Shown piece by piece: positions 10,546 through 19,648 of a DNA stretch of 64,000 nucleotides. The position numbers and the translations under genes were made by a program. The notes beneath the pieces were generated by a model. It was not told where the DNA came from, made no database searches, and worked only from the letters and a program-made list of their open reading frames with translations. Positions within the stretch are counted from its first letter, which is position 1. Every line of letters begins with the position of its first letter. The stretch comes from Sinorhizobium sp. 6-70 (GTDB lineage: Bacteria > Pseudomonadota > Alphaproteobacteria > Rhizobiales > Rhizobiaceae), in contig NZ_JASKLS010000003.1 of the NCBI RefSeq assembly GCF_030124375.1, positions 106,052-170,051 on the forward strand, in the 5' to 3' direction.

Positions 10546-10643
10546 GCTTCGCAATAGCGTCGAAGGTCGGATGGCAAAACGGCCGATCATGTGCGAATGT
10601 GGAATATAGAAATATGTGAAACGTAAATTGCGAAGTTGCGAAC
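10546..10643. promoter_or_regulatory. Candidate PccR operator region between pccB and its regulator
   Basis: The 157-bp divergent region holds four copies of a TTGCGAA-like word: TTCGCAA at 10548-10554 (minus orientation), GTGCGAA at 10591-10597, and two perfect TTGCGAA copies at 10628-10634 and 10636-10642. The last two are 8 bp apart and end one base before the regulator's ATG at 10644. PccR-type regulators are known to bind short repeated elements in pcc promoters. That these particular words are the binding sites is inferred from position and repetition. Confidence 0.5.
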
Positions 10644-12062
10644 ATGGCGATCGGCAAACTCTATATCGGCCGCAAGGTCCGCGAACTCCGGGAAGCCAAC
10701 CGGGCGACGCAGGGGCAGTTCGCCGAGCGCATCGGTATCTCGACGAGCTACCTGAACCAGATCGAAAACAACCAGCGGCCGGTTTCGGCGGCGGTGCTGC
10801 TCGCGCTTGCGGAGAAGTTCCAGATCGATATCGCGGAACTCTCGACGGGCGAGGGCGACCGGCTCCTGTCGGCCCTGTCGGAGGCGCTGAACGATCCGCT
10901 CTTCGAAACCTATTCGCCGAGCCTCCAGGAACTGAAGCTCGTCGCCCAGAACGCCCCGGGCCTCGCGCATGCGCTGATCACCTGCCATCAGGCCTATCGC
11001 CGCAACAGCGAACAGCTTGCCAGCATCGACGACACGATCGGCCGCGGCGCCTCCTTCGTCGAGACGACTCCTTACGAGGAGGTGCGCGACTTCTTCCATT
11101 TCGTCGACAACTACATCCACGAGATCGATACGCTCGCCGAAACGCTTGCCGCCGACCTCGGCCTTGGGGAGGGGGATAATCATACGGCGCTCGCCGCCTA
11201 TCTCGAGCAGCGCCATGGCGTGCGCGTCGTGCGCGGCGTCGCGGGCGACGAGGCGATCCGCCGCTTCGATCCGCGCGCCCGTATCCTGACCCTGAACCCA
11301 TACGCGCCGGCGCCGACGCGCGACTTTCAGCTTGCGCTGCAGATCGCCCAGTTCCATGCCCGCGAGGAGATCGACCGGGTCGCCGGCAGTGCGGGCTTCC
11401 GCACCGAGGAAGCCTACGAAATCTGCCGGCTCGGCTTGCAGAATTATTTCGCCGGCGCCCTGATCCTGCCGTACCAGTCTTTCCTCAAAGCGGCGCGAGA
11501 ATTGCGGCACGATATCGAACTACTCGCTGCCCGTTTCGGCGCCTCGCTGGAGCAGGTCTGCCATCGGCTCTCGACGCTGCAGCGCCCCGGGCAGAAAGGG
11601 ATTCCGATCTTCTTTGCGCGCATCGACCGGGCGGGGAACATCACCAAGCGCCACAGCGCGGCCAAACTGCAATTCGCCCGCTTCGGGGCGGCCTGTCCGC
11701 TGTGGAACGTGCATCAGGCGTTCGAGACGCCAGGGCGGATCATTCGCCAGCTCGCCGAAACGCCGGATGGCGTGCGCTATCTCTGTCTCGCCACGCAGAT
11801 CACCAAGGGCGGCGGCGGTTACCGCGCCAATCATCCGCGCTACGCCTTGGCGCTCGGCTGCGAAATCTCCTATGCCGACGCTTTCGTTTATGCCGACGAC
11901 ATGGATCTCGGCAACCGCGCCGCCTTCGATCCGATCGGCATCTCCTGCCGCATCTGCGAGCGCACCAAATGCGCCAGCCGCGCCGTGCCGCCGCTGAAAC
12001 GCAAGCTGATCGTCGACCATGACATGCGCGGCTCTCTGCCGTATCGTTTGAGTGAGAACTAA
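10644..12062 (+). CDS. pccR: Short-chain fatty acyl-CoA regulator (ScfR family, PccR-like)
   Basis: 472 residues. An N-terminal XRE-type helix-turn-helix (about residues 9-62, with [18 protein letters not shown]) is followed by an ImmA/IrrE-like degenerate peptidase region ([15 protein letters not shown]). The C-terminal ScfR domain has conserved cysteines ([18 protein letters not shown]). Members of this family sense acyl-CoA and control propionyl-CoA carboxylase or glyoxylate-cycle genes. Its position divergent from pccB supports a pcc role. No clear Shine-Dalgarno precedes the ATG, because candidate operator repeats occupy the leader; a leaderless transcript or later start is possible. Confidence 0.88.
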   Translation: MAIGKLYIGRKVRELREANRATQGQFAERIGISTSYLNQIENNQRPVSAAVLLALAEKFQIDIAELSTGEGDRLLSALSEALNDPLFETYSPSLQELKLVAQNAPGLAHALITCHQAYRRNSEQLASIDDTIGRGASFVETTPYEEVRDFFHFVDNYIHEIDTLAETLAADLGLGEGDNHTALAAYLEQRHGVRVVRGVAGDEAIRRFDPRARILTLNPYAPAPTRDFQLALQIAQFHAREEIDRVAGSAGFRTEEAYEICRLGLQNYFAGALILPYQSFLKAARELRHDIELLAARFGASLEQVCHRLSTLQRPGQKGIPIFFARIDRAGNITKRHSAAKLQFARFGAACPLWNVHQAFETPGRIIRQLAETPDGVRYLCLATQITKGGGGYRANHPRYALALGCEISYADAFVYADDMDLGNRAAFDPIGISCRICERTKCASRAVPPLKRKLIVDHDMRGSLPYRLSEN

Positions 12063-12108
12063 GCCTTGCTTTTCATGGTTCTGTTCGTTTTTGAACAGAC
12101 TCTGTGAG

Positions 12109-12135
12109 AATTTGCGTCTGTGCCTGTGCGAAATT
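12109..12135. promoter_or_regulatory. Imperfect inverted repeat upstream of valine-catabolism operon
   Basis: AATTTGCG at 12109-12116 faces CGAAATT at 12129-12135 with a 12-bp gap. The half-site resembles the TTGCGAA words upstream of pccB and pccR. It could be a second site for the same regulator, linking valine and propionate genes. This is a weak inference from sequence similarity. Confidence 0.25.
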
Positions 12136-12143
12136 TGGTGTAA

Positions 12144-12246
12144 CTACAGCGCCGCGCGTCTCCTCAGACGCGCAAAGGTCGCTGTAGCACTTTGAGTGCT
12201 GCATGTTTTTATCCATAAATCGTCTTCGATTTATGGAAACATGCAG
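12144..12246 (+). repeat. Dispersed double-palindrome repeat, copy 1
   Basis: Two hairpins in series. The first pairs CTACAGC (12144-12150) with GCTGTAG (12181-12187) and has an inner GCGCGTC/GACGCGC pair. The second pairs CTGCATG with CATGCAG (to 12246) with an inner ATAAATCG/CGATTTAT pair. The same layout recurs six more times in this window, always between genes. It resembles the mosaic intergenic elements (RIME-type) described in rhizobia. Confidence 0.85.
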
Positions 12247-12287
12247 TGCGCCACATTGTCAGTATGCGGGTCAGGGAGGACATGCAT

Positions 12288-13430
12288 ATGGATTTTCGCC
12301 TGTCAGAGGAGCAGGAAGCCATCCGCGCGATGGCGCTCGATTTTGCCCGGGACGAACTCGCGCCCAACGCCATCGACTGGGACCAGCAGAAGCATTTTCC
12401 GGTGGACAAGCTGCGGGCGGCCGCCGCTCTCGGCATGGCCGGCATCTATGTCCGTGACGATGTCGGCGGCACGGGTCTCACCCGCCTCGACGCGGCGATG
12501 ATCATCGAGGCGTTGGCGACGGGCTGCCCGGCTGTCGCCTCCTTCGTCTCGATCCACAACATGTGCGCCGGTATGATCGACCGCTACGGCACCGACGAAC
12601 AGCGCCAGCGGCTGCTACCGCAACTCCTCACCATGGAGACGCTGGCGAGCTATTGCCTGACCGAACCGGGTTCCGGTTCGGACGCGGCGGCACTGAAGAC
12701 CAAGGCGGTGCGCGAGGGCGACAGCTATGTGCTGACCGGCCAGAAGCAATTCATTTCCGGCGCCGGCGAATCCGGCCTCTATATCGTCATGGCCCGCACC
12801 GGCGACGAGGGGCCGAAGGGCATTTCGGCGTTTGTCGTCGAGAAGGAGGCACCGGGTCTGACCTTCGGCGCCAACGAGAAGAAGATGGGCTGGCATGCCC
12901 AGCCGACCCGTGCGGTGATGCTGGACAATGTCCGCATCCCGGCTGCAAACCGGCTGGGTGCGGAAGGCGAGGGTTTCAGGATCGCCATGGCCGGTCTCGA
13001 CGGCGGAAGGCTGAACATCGCCGCCGCCTCGCTCGGCGGTGCCCAGGCTGCCTTCGACAAGGCGCTCGCCTATGTCCAGGAGCGGCGCGCCTTTGGCAAG
13101 GCGATCGGCGAGTTCCAGGCGTTGCAGTTCCGTCTGGCCGACATGGCAACCGATCTCGAGATTGCCCGCACCTTCCTCTGGCGGGCGGCCGCCGCGCTCG
13201 ATGCGGGGGATTCGGAGGCGACCAAGCTTTGCGCCATGGCCAAGCGTTTCGTGACCGACCGCTGCTTCGCGGTCGCAAACGATGCGCTGCAACTCCATGG
13301 CGGCTACGGCTATCTCGCCGATTACGGCGTCGAGAAGATTGTGCGCGACCTGCGGGTGCACCAGATACTCGAGGGCACCAACGAGATCATGCGGCTGATC
13401 GTTTCCCGCGCGATCATGGGACGGAAATAG
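12288..13430 (+). CDS. Isobutyryl-CoA dehydrogenase (acyl-CoA dehydrogenase family)
   Basis: 380 residues, the normal length. It should oxidise isobutyryl-CoA to methacrylyl-CoA in valine degradation. Visible features are the FAD-binding segment YCLTEPGSGSDAAALKT, the substrate-side MGWHAQPTRAVMLDNVRIP, GGYGYLADYGVEKIVRDLRV, and the catalytic glutamate in HQILEGTNEIMRL near the C terminus. The ATG at 12288 follows AGGGAGGA at 12273-12280 with normal spacing. The specific substrate is inferred from the two downstream genes, which encode the later valine steps. It starts only 42 bp after a dispersed repeat. Confidence 0.9.
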   Translation: MDFRLSEEQEAIRAMALDFARDELAPNAIDWDQQKHFPVDKLRAAAALGMAGIYVRDDVGGTGLTRLDAAMIIEALATGCPAVASFVSIHNMCAGMIDRYGTDEQRQRLLPQLLTMETLASYCLTEPGSGSDAAALKTKAVREGDSYVLTGQKQFISGAGESGLYIVMARTGDEGPKGISAFVVEKEAPGLTFGANEKKMGWHAQPTRAVMLDNVRIPAANRLGAEGEGFRIAMAGLDGGRLNIAAASLGGAQAAFDKALAYVQERRAFGKAIGEFQALQFRLADMATDLEIARTFLWRAAAALDAGDSEATKLCAMAKRFVTDRCFAVANDALQLHGGYGYLADYGVEKIVRDLRVHQILEGTNEIMRLIVSRAIMGRK

Positions 13431-13442
13431 GAAGGATATTTC

Positions 13443-14504
13443 ATGGAGATGCAGTCCGCTCAACCGGAGGTCATCGTCGAGCGCCAAGGCGCGATCGGCA
13501 GGCTCCGGCTCAACCGGCCGCGTGCGCTGAACAGCCTCAACCTGCCGATGATCCGCATGATCGATGCGGCCCTGACCGAGTTCGAACGCGACCCGGCGGT
13601 CGCCGCCGTGCTTGTCACCGGAGAAGGCGAACGTGGGCTTTGCGCCGGCGGCGACATCCGCATGATCTACGAGAGCGGCCGCGAGCGGCCGGAGGAAGGG
13701 GCGCAATTCTGGCGCGAGGAATTCGTCGTCAACAGCCGAATTTCTGCCTATTCCAAGCCCTATATTGCCCTCATGGACGGCATCGTCATGGGCGGTGGGG
13801 TCGGCGTTTCCGCTCATGGCAGCCATCGGATCGTCACGGAGAGGACGCGGCTTGCCATGCCGGAGACGGGAATCGGCTATTTCACCGACGTCGGCGCGAC
13901 CTGGCTTCTGCCGCGTGCCCCCGGTGAGTTCGGCACCTATATCGGGCTCACCGGCCGCGACATCGGCGCGGCGAATGCGATCCACGCGCGGCTCGCCGAC
14001 AGTTTTGTTTCGACGGACAGGATCGGCGACCTGATCGCCGCGCTCGCGGCGCTTCCGGCTTCGGCGAAGGCGGAGGATATTTCCGCCGCAATCCGCAGTG
14101 TTTCCAGCGAACCGTCCGAGTCGCCGTTGCACGACCATTTTTCGCTGATCGACCGCTGCTTTGCCTTCGGCACCGTCGAGGAAATCCTGGACGCGCTGGA
14201 ACACGACGGCTCGGATTTCGCTCGCGAGACGCTGCAAATGCTGCGAACGCGCTCCGCTATCAGCCTGAAATTGACGCTATCGCTGTTGCGGGCGGGACAC
14301 GCGAGCGCCACGCTCAACGAATGCCTGGAGCGGGAATACGCCGCGACAATCGGTATGCTCTCCAATCCGGATTTCTACGAAGGCGTGCGGGCTGCGGTGA
14401 TCGACAAGGACCGCAATCCGAAATGGTCGATTGGGCTCGCGGAAGTGACGCCGCAGGTGCTCGCCCGGTTCGAGAGACACGACGGTCCGCCGCTCTTTGG
14501 GTGA
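13443..14504 (+). CDS. 3-hydroxyisobutyryl-CoA hydrolase (enoyl-CoA hydratase/isomerase family)
   Basis: 353 residues, longer than a simple enoyl-CoA hydratase (about 260) and typical of HIBCH proteins. The oxyanion-hole segments GLCAGGDIRMIYE and MGGGVGVSAHG are present, as are the catalytic acids in LAMPETGIGYFTDVGATW. The C-terminal HIBCH part includes NPKWS. It hydrolyses 3-hydroxyisobutyryl-CoA to free 3-hydroxyisobutyrate. It lies 12 bp after the dehydrogenase gene. An enoyl-CoA hydratase for the intermediate hydration is not in this operon. Confidence 0.92.
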   Translation: MEMQSAQPEVIVERQGAIGRLRLNRPRALNSLNLPMIRMIDAALTEFERDPAVAAVLVTGEGERGLCAGGDIRMIYESGRERPEEGAQFWREEFVVNSRISAYSKPYIALMDGIVMGGGVGVSAHGSHRIVTERTRLAMPETGIGYFTDVGATWLLPRAPGEFGTYIGLTGRDIGAANAIHARLADSFVSTDRIGDLIAALAALPASAKAEDISAAIRSVSSEPSESPLHDHFSLIDRCFAFGTVEEILDALEHDGSDFARETLQMLRTRSAISLKLTLSLLRAGHASATLNECLEREYAATIGMLSNPDFYEGVRAAVIDKDRNPKWSIGLAEVTPQVLARFERHDGPPLFG

Positions 14505-14549
14505 AGACAGCCGTCGAACGAAAACGTGCAGGTGCAGGAGGAGAGGCAC

Positions 14550-15446
14550 ATGACGAAGATCGCCTTTATCGGGCTTGGCAACATGGGCGGCCCGATGGCC
14601 GCCAATCTGGTGAAGGCGGGTCACGCCGTCACCGGCTTCGACCTGTCGGAAGCGTCCCGCAACGCCGCGGCGAAGACCGGCGTTTCGGTCGCCGGCTCGA
14701 TCGCACAAGCCGTGCGCGAGGCGGAGTGCGTCATCACCATGCTGCCGGCTAGCGCACATGTCCTTTATGTCTGGGACGAACTGCTCGGTTTCGTCGATCC
14801 GGGCACGCTCATCATCGACAGTTCGACGATCGATGTCGAAAGCGCGCGCAAGGTGCACGGCTTTGCCGACAAGGCAGGCTGCCCCTCGCTCGACGCGCCG
14901 GTCTCCGGCGGCACGGCGGGAGCCGCGGCCGGCACGCTGACCTTCATGGTCGGCGGCAGTGACGGGGCGTTTTCCCGCGGCAAGCACCTGCTCGAGGCAA
15001 TGGGCAAGAAGATCGTCCACTGCGGCGATGTCGGCGCCGGCCAGGCGGCGAAGATCTGCAACAACATGATCCTCGGCATTTCGATGGCCGGTGTTTGCGA
15101 GGCTTTCGTACTCGCCGAGCGGCTGGGCCTCTCGCATCAGGCGCTCTTCGACGTCGCGTCCACCTCTTCGGGCCAATGCTGGTCGCTGACGACCTATTGC
15201 CCGGTTCCCGGCCCGGTGCCGGCCTCGCCGGCGAACAACGAATACAAGCCTGGCTTTACCGCGAGCCTGATGCTGAAGGACCTGAAGCTGTCGCAACAGG
15301 CCGCAAGCGCCAGCGGCGCGGCGACCCCGATGGGGGCGCAAGCGGCGCAGCTCTACAGCCTGTTCGAAAAACTCGGCCACGGCGGCGAGGATTTCTCTGC
15401 CTTGATCCGCATGCTGCGCGGCAACGAGGAGGTCAAGGCGGGGTAG
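14550..15446 (+). CDS. mmsB: 3-hydroxyisobutyrate dehydrogenase
   Basis: 298 residues. The N-terminal Rossmann motif GLGNMGGPMAANLVKAGH and the DAPVSGGTAGA substrate segment are canonical, and the catalytic lysine lies in GDVGAGQAAKICNN. It oxidises 3-hydroxyisobutyrate to methylmalonate semialdehyde. The ATG at 14550 follows GGAGGAGAGG. It is the third gene of the valine operon. The next enzyme, methylmalonate-semialdehyde dehydrogenase, which would produce propionyl-CoA for the pcc operon, is not in the window. Confidence 0.94.
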   Translation: MTKIAFIGLGNMGGPMAANLVKAGHAVTGFDLSEASRNAAAKTGVSVAGSIAQAVREAECVITMLPASAHVLYVWDELLGFVDPGTLIIDSSTIDVESARKVHGFADKAGCPSLDAPVSGGTAGAAAGTLTFMVGGSDGAFSRGKHLLEAMGKKIVHCGDVGAGQAAKICNNMILGISMAGVCEAFVLAERLGLSHQALFDVASTSSGQCWSLTTYCPVPGPVPASPANNEYKPGFTASLMLKDLKLSQQAASASGAATPMGAQAAQLYSLFEKLGHGGEDFSALIRMLRGNEEVKAG

Positions 15447-15468
15447 GGCGCCGGCGTTCCACGCGCCC

Positions 15469-16218
15469 TCACATCTGCACGGTCATGCCGCCATCGACGG
15501 TGAGGGTGATGCCGTTGACGAAGCTTGCCGCTGGCGAGGCGAGGAAGACGGCGGCCGGGGCGATCTCTTCCGGTCGCCCCCAGCGCTTCAGCGGGATGCG
15601 CACGTCTACGAATGCCTTGAGTGCCGGATCGGCTGCGAGGTGTGCATTGGTCTCGGTCGCGAACCAGCCCGGCGCAATGGCGTTGACGGTCAGGTTGTCG
15701 GCGCCGAGTTCGACGGCGAGCGACCGCGTCAGCGCCGAAAGCCCGCCTTTGGCCGCCGTGTAGGCGGGATCGCCGGGGCGTGCCGCGAAGGCTGCGATCG
15801 AGGTGACGAAGATCAGCCGGCCGGCGCCGGACTGCTTAAGATAGGGCAATGCCGCCTTCGCCATGGCGTAAGCTGCCGTGAGATCGGTATTCAGGAGTGC
15901 TGCGAACTCGTACGGTTCCATCGCTTCGGTATTGCGGCGATCCCGCTCGCCGACGGCGTGTATCAATATGTCGAGCGCCCCGGTCTTGGCCGTGGCATCC
16001 ACCAGAATGGCTTCGACATCGCGTGTAACGTCGCCCGGCGCCACCGCGACGGCGATGCCGTCATCGGCAAGCCGGGCTCTCGTCTCCTCCAGCGTGTCGA
16101 GATTGCGGCCGTTGATCACGGTCCAGGCGCCGGCTCGCGCAAGGGCCTTCGCCATTTCAAGGCCGAGCCCACGCCCGCCGCCGGTCACCAGTGCGGTCTT
16201 GCCGTTGAGATCAAACAT
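15469..16218 (-). CDS. SDR-family oxidoreductase (gluconate 5-dehydrogenase-like)
   Basis: 249 residues with the classical SDR cofactor motif TGGGRGLGLEMAKALA. The active-site serine lies in FVTSIAAFAARPGDP with the downstream YTAAKGG, and the protein ends GGMTVQM. It resembles the 3-oxoacyl-ACP reductase and gluconate 5-dehydrogenase branch, but the substrate cannot be read from sequence. It converges with mmsB, with 22 bp between the stops, so it is transcribed separately. Confidence 0.8.
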   Translation of the reverse strand: MFDLNGKTALVTGGGRGLGLEMAKALARAGAWTVINGRNLDTLEETRARLADDGIAVAVAPGDVTRDVEAILVDATAKTGALDILIHAVGERDRRNTEAMEPYEFAALLNTDLTAAYAMAKAALPYLKQSGAGRLIFVTSIAAFAARPGDPAYTAAKGGLSALTRSLAVELGADNLTVNAIAPGWFATETNAHLAADPALKAFVDVRIPLKRWGRPEEIAPAAVFLASPAASFVNGITLTVDGGMTVQM

Positions 16219-16238
16219 GGCTTCCTCGTCCGTCGCTA

Positions 16239-16332
16239 CTGCATGTTTCCTTAAATCGTAGCCGGGATAAAAACATGTAGCAATTCAAAGTGCTACAGCG
16301 CCACGCGTCCGATTGGACGCGCGGCGCTGTAG
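16239..16332 (-). repeat. Dispersed double-palindrome repeat, copy 2 (reverse orientation)
   Basis: Begins CTGCATG at 16239 and ends CTGTAG at 16332. The hairpin based on CTACAGCG with an inner GCGTC/GACGC pair is well preserved. The ATGCAG hairpin is damaged: its right arm has lost the CGATTTAAGGA half. Confidence 0.75.
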
Positions 16333-16467
16333 ATCGTTCGCAAAGATTTACCGCAAGCGGCAGGCGTCAGCGATCGTGGTTCCAGCCGCTCCGGCCTGCT
16401 GCAAATGGAAAAGCCGGCCCCGCGGCTGCAGCGACCGGCTTACTAACTGTGGCAGCCTGCCGGCTGA

Positions 16468-17247
16468 TTACTTCATCGTATAGACGTCGATGGTGAAGTA
16501 CTTGTCGTTGATCTTCTGATAGGTGCCGTCGGCGCGGATTTCGTCGAGCGCCTTGTTCACCTTTTCGCGCAGATCGTTGTCCTCCTGCCGCACCGCAATA
16601 CCGACGCCGTCGCCGACGAACTTCTTGTCGGTGATCGGCTCGCCGATAAGCTCGCAGCAGCCCTTGCCGTCGTCGTTCTTGGTGACCCAATCGAGCATCG
16701 GCAGCATATCGCCGACCTGCAGGTCGAGGCGGCCGTTGACCATGTCGAGATTGGCTTCGTCCTGGGTCGGGTAGAGCTTGATCTCCGCATCCGGATAGAC
16801 GGCGGCAATATAGTCGGCCTGGGTCGTGCCGGACTGGGCGCCGATCACCTTGCCCTTGAGCGCCTCGTTGGTGAACTCGGTGAGCCCCGCGCCCTTCGGG
16901 GCCACATGTGTCATTGCAGCAAGATAGTAGGGGTTGCTGAACGCCACCTGCTTCTTGCGTTCCTCGGTGATGAACATCGAAGCGATGATCATGTCGTATT
17001 TCTTGGCGAGCAGGCCCGGAATGATTCCGTCCCAATCCTGGGCGACGACCTCGCATTCGACCTTCATGCGTTCGCAAAGCGCAAGGCCGATTTCGACGTC
17101 GAAGCCGCCGACCTTTCCGGTGGAATCGACGAAATTGAAGGGCGGATAGGCGCCTTCGGTGCCGATCTTCAGTTTGTCGGCTGCCTGCGCGGTCGATGAG
17201 AGCAGTCCGGCGCAGATGAGCGCCAATGTCATAATCCTGTTTTTCAT
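16468..17247 (-). CDS. Periplasmic amino-acid-binding protein (Lys/Arg/Orn type)
   Basis: 259 residues with an N-terminal signal peptide ending near AQA-ADK. The mature part has the family pattern KIGTEGAYPPFNFVD, GFDVEIGLALCERM and QDWDGIIPGLLAKKYD. It matches ArgT/HisJ-like solute-binding proteins for basic amino acids or opine-type ligands. The frame is open to 17343, but the ATG at 17247 begins the signal peptide and has AAGGGG upstream. No permease or ATPase gene is adjacent, so it must use a transporter encoded elsewhere. Confidence 0.88.
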   Translation of the reverse strand: MKNRIMTLALICAGLLSSTAQAADKLKIGTEGAYPPFNFVDSTGKVGGFDVEIGLALCERMKVECEVVAQDWDGIIPGLLAKKYDMIIASMFITEERKKQVAFSNPYYLAAMTHVAPKGAGLTEFTNEALKGKVIGAQSGTTQADYIAAVYPDAEIKLYPTQDEANLDMVNGRLDLQVGDMLPMLDWVTKNDDGKGCCELIGEPITDKKFVGDGVGIAVRQEDNDLREKVNKALDEIRADGTYQKINDKYFTIDVYTMK

Positions 17248-17516
17248 TGTCCGTTCCCCTTGGAATTTGCCCCTTTGCCGGGGCTTCGGCCGAACTCTAG
17301 AGTCATATGCGGTATAAGCGAAATAGATAGAGCCGATAATCAATATTATTCCAATTTATCTGATAACCGCTCGCCTTGGGAACAGGAACAGGGGCTGACC
17401 ACCCTGCCGGCGGTCATCCGGTTTTCGTACCGAGGCGGCGGAAACGGCTTTACATCGGCGACACTGTTTGATTTGTCAGTCGCAGTGATTTTTTCCTATG
17501 ATTTGGGAGGTGCAGA

Positions 17517-18356
17517 ATGAAGCTGTTGCGTTATGGACCGGAAGGGGCCGAGAAGCCGGGCGTGCTCGACGGTGCGGGCAGGATTCGCGATCTCTCCGGT
17601 GTCATCGCCGACATCGGCGGCGCGACGATCGTGGACTTTGGCTGGGCGAGCGGGCTCGACATCGAAAGCCTGCCGGTCGTCGAGGGCGCGCCGCGGCTTG
17701 GCGCCTGCGTTGCCGGCACCGGCAAGTTCATCTGCATCGGCCTCAACTATGCCGATCATGCCGCAGAGTCTGGTCTGGAGGTTCCGCCGGAGCCGGTCGT
17801 GTTCATGAAGGCGACCTCGGCGATCGTCGGCGCGAACGACAATGTGATCATTCCGCGCGGTTCGGTGGCCACCGACTGGGAAGTCGAGCTCGGTGTGGTT
17901 ATCGGCAAGGCCGCGAAATATGTGTCCGAAGCGGAAGCGCTCGATCACGTCGCCGGCTATTGCGTCGTCAACGACGTGTCGGAGCGCGATTTCCAGGCGA
18001 GGCGCTCCGGCCAGTGGACCAAGGGAAAATCCTGCGACTCCTTCGGCCCCATCGGTCCATGGCTGGTGACCCGCGACGAGATCGGCAATCCGCAAAATCT
18101 GAAGATGTGGCTGACCGTCAACGGCGAGACGAAGCAGGACGGTTCGAGCGAAACCATGGTCTACGGCGTCTCCTATCTCGTGAGCTACCTCTCGCAGTTC
18201 ATGACCCTGCATCCGGGGGATGTCATCTCGACCGGTACCCCTCCCGGCGTCGGCATGGGGTTCAAGCCGCCGCAATATCTGAAGGCCGGCGACGTGATCG
18301 AGCTCGGCATCGAAGGTCTCGGCGCGCAGAAGCAGAAGGTTGTTGCGGACGACTGA
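17517..18356 (+). CDS. Fumarylacetoacetate hydrolase family protein
   Basis: 279 residues. The FAH-family metal site is visible: FICIGLNYADHAAESG, the acidic pair in DWEVELGVVIG, and NDVSERDFQARRSGQW. The C-terminal ISTGTPPGVGMGF is also conserved. Members cleave or isomerise acylpyruvates and related diketo acids, often in aromatic or sugar degradation (for example 2,4-diketo-3-deoxy sugar acids). The exact substrate is unknown. The ATG follows GGGAGGTGCAGA. The gene stands alone between repeat-rich spacers. Confidence 0.85.
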   Translation: MKLLRYGPEGAEKPGVLDGAGRIRDLSGVIADIGGATIVDFGWASGLDIESLPVVEGAPRLGACVAGTGKFICIGLNYADHAAESGLEVPPEPVVFMKATSAIVGANDNVIIPRGSVATDWEVELGVVIGKAAKYVSEAEALDHVAGYCVVNDVSERDFQARRSGQWTKGKSCDSFGPIGPWLVTRDEIGNPQNLKMWLTVNGETKQDGSSETMVYGVSYLVSYLSQFMTLHPGDVISTGTPPGVGMGFKPPQYLKAGDVIELGIEGLGAQKQKVVADD

Positions 18357-18363
18357 ACCAGAC

Positions 18364-18467
18364 CTACAGCGCCGCGCGTCTTATCAGGCGCGCAAAGGTC
18401 GCTGTAGCACTTTGAATTGCTGCATGTCTTTGTCCTTAAATCGAGGTCGATTTAAGGAGACATGCAG
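18364..18467 (+). repeat. Dispersed double-palindrome repeat, copy 3
   Basis: A near-complete copy: CTACAGC/GCTGTAG hairpin, then CTGCATG...CATGCAG with an inner TCCTTAAATCG/CGATTTAAGGA pair. It begins 7 bp after the FAH-family stop. It lies on one side of the EamA gene in the same orientation as copy 4. Confidence 0.85.
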
Positions 18468-18510
18468 GAGGAGCGCCTCCAAGAGTTTGGTGGGGGCGCT
18501 CCGGCCGGGC

Positions 18511-19422
18511 TTAGCCCTTCAGCCGCCCCTGCCGCTTGAGTTGCTGCTCGCGGAAGAAGATGAAGAGGCCGGAGGCGACGATGAGGCCGGCGCCGAGGAT
18601 CATCGACAGGCGCGGCGCGTCGCCGAAGATCAGCCAGCCGAAGACGATCGCCCAGAAGAGCAGCGTATATTGCAACGGCGCGATCGTCGCGGTTTCGGCG
18701 AGCTTCAACGCCCTGTTGACGAAGACGTGCGCGAGCATGGCGACGACGCCAAGCAGGCCCAGTAGCGCCGTGTCGAGCGGTTTCAGCGGTGTCCAGTCCA
18801 GGGGCGCCCAGACGAGGCCGGCGACTGCCGCCCCGACGATCTGCCAAAAGGCCAGTATCGTATCCGGCGTACCACGCAGAGAGCGTCCGGAAATCATCAT
18901 GAAGGCGAAGAACATACTGCCGAGGAGCGAGATCAGCGCCGGCAAGGTGAAGGCTTCAGAGGATGGCTCGAGCGCGATGACGACGCCGACGAAGCCGATG
19001 GCGATCGCGGTCCAGCGCCGCCAGCCGACATGTTCCTTGAGGACCAGCGGCGAGACGGCCGCGACGTAGATCGGTGCTGCCAGCCAGTAGGTCATGACGT
19101 CGGCGAGCGGCAGATAGACCACGGCGAAATAGAAGGCGACGACCTCCGCCGTCGAGGCGACGACGCGAGCAAGCTGAAGCCATGGCCGTTCGACCGCGAC
19201 AAGCTTCCGCAAACCGCCGGCCCAGAGGAAGGGTGCCAGCAGGAGGGCGGCAGCCAGGCTGCGGATCAGCACCACCTGGCCGACCGAATAGGTCGCGACC
19301 AGCCATTTGCCCATGACGTCGTTCAGCGAGAACATCAGCATGCCGAGAAGCATGAGCAGAACGCCGGTGCGGGCGGTGCCGGAAGCGTGAGAAAGGGGGG
19401 GAGTAGCAGTGTCTGCGGTCAT
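18511..19422 (-). CDS. EamA/DMT-family transporter
   Basis: 303 residues with ten predicted membrane segments in two EamA repeats. The first runs from LLMLLGMLMFSLNDVMGKW; the second includes ISLLGSMFFAFMMISGRSL and FVNRALKLAETATIAPLQY. The family exports metabolites such as amino acids or S-adenosylmethionine; the substrate cannot be told. The C terminus is basic. The gene is bracketed by two direct copies of the dispersed repeat (18364-18467 and 19438-19540), so it could be a small insertable or deletable cassette. Confidence 0.85.
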   Translation of the reverse strand: MTADTATPPLSHASGTARTGVLLMLLGMLMFSLNDVMGKWLVATYSVGQVVLIRSLAAALLLAPFLWAGGLRKLVAVERPWLQLARVVASTAEVVAFYFAVVYLPLADVMTYWLAAPIYVAAVSPLVLKEHVGWRRWTAIAIGFVGVVIALEPSSEAFTLPALISLLGSMFFAFMMISGRSLRGTPDTILAFWQIVGAAVAGLVWAPLDWTPLKPLDTALLGLLGVVAMLAHVFVNRALKLAETATIAPLQYTLLFWAIVFGWLIFGDAPRLSMILGAGLIVASGLFIFFREQQLKRQGRLKG

Positions 19423-19437
19423 GGCTCGGGCCTTTGT

Positions 19438-19540
19438 CTACAGCGCCGCCCGTCTTATCAGACGCGCAAAGGATGCCGTAGCACTTTGAATTGCTGCATG
19501 TTTTTGTCCTTAAATCGACTACGATCTAAGGAAACATGCG
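19438..19540 (+). repeat. Dispersed double-palindrome repeat, copy 4
   Basis: CTACAGC at 19438 through CATGCG at 19540, in the same order as copies 1 and 3. The first hairpin is mildly degenerate (GCCGTAG in place of GCTGTAG). It lies 16 bp upstream of the EamA start codon. Confidence 0.8.
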
Positions 19541-19648
19541 GTAGGGACCCAGCCATTGGCATATTCCTGCGGCGCGATCCATGCTCCGTTTCTGATCAAC
19601 TCATCAGCGTTGCGAATGGGAGCCGCGGATCACGGCGGCCGATTCGAT

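Noticed and set aside
8780..10546. Plus-strand open frame (588 codons) opposite pccB
   Set aside because: Antisense to pccB; composition is that of a reverse-complement shadow and no family motif is present.
12080..12097. CTGTTC/GAACAG hairpin after pccR as a terminator
   Set aside because: The stem is only six pairs, the T run is in the loop and no T tract follows.
12615..14237. Minus-strand open frame (540 codons) across the valine-catabolism genes
   Set aside because: Spans two solid plus-strand genes and shows no recognisable domain.
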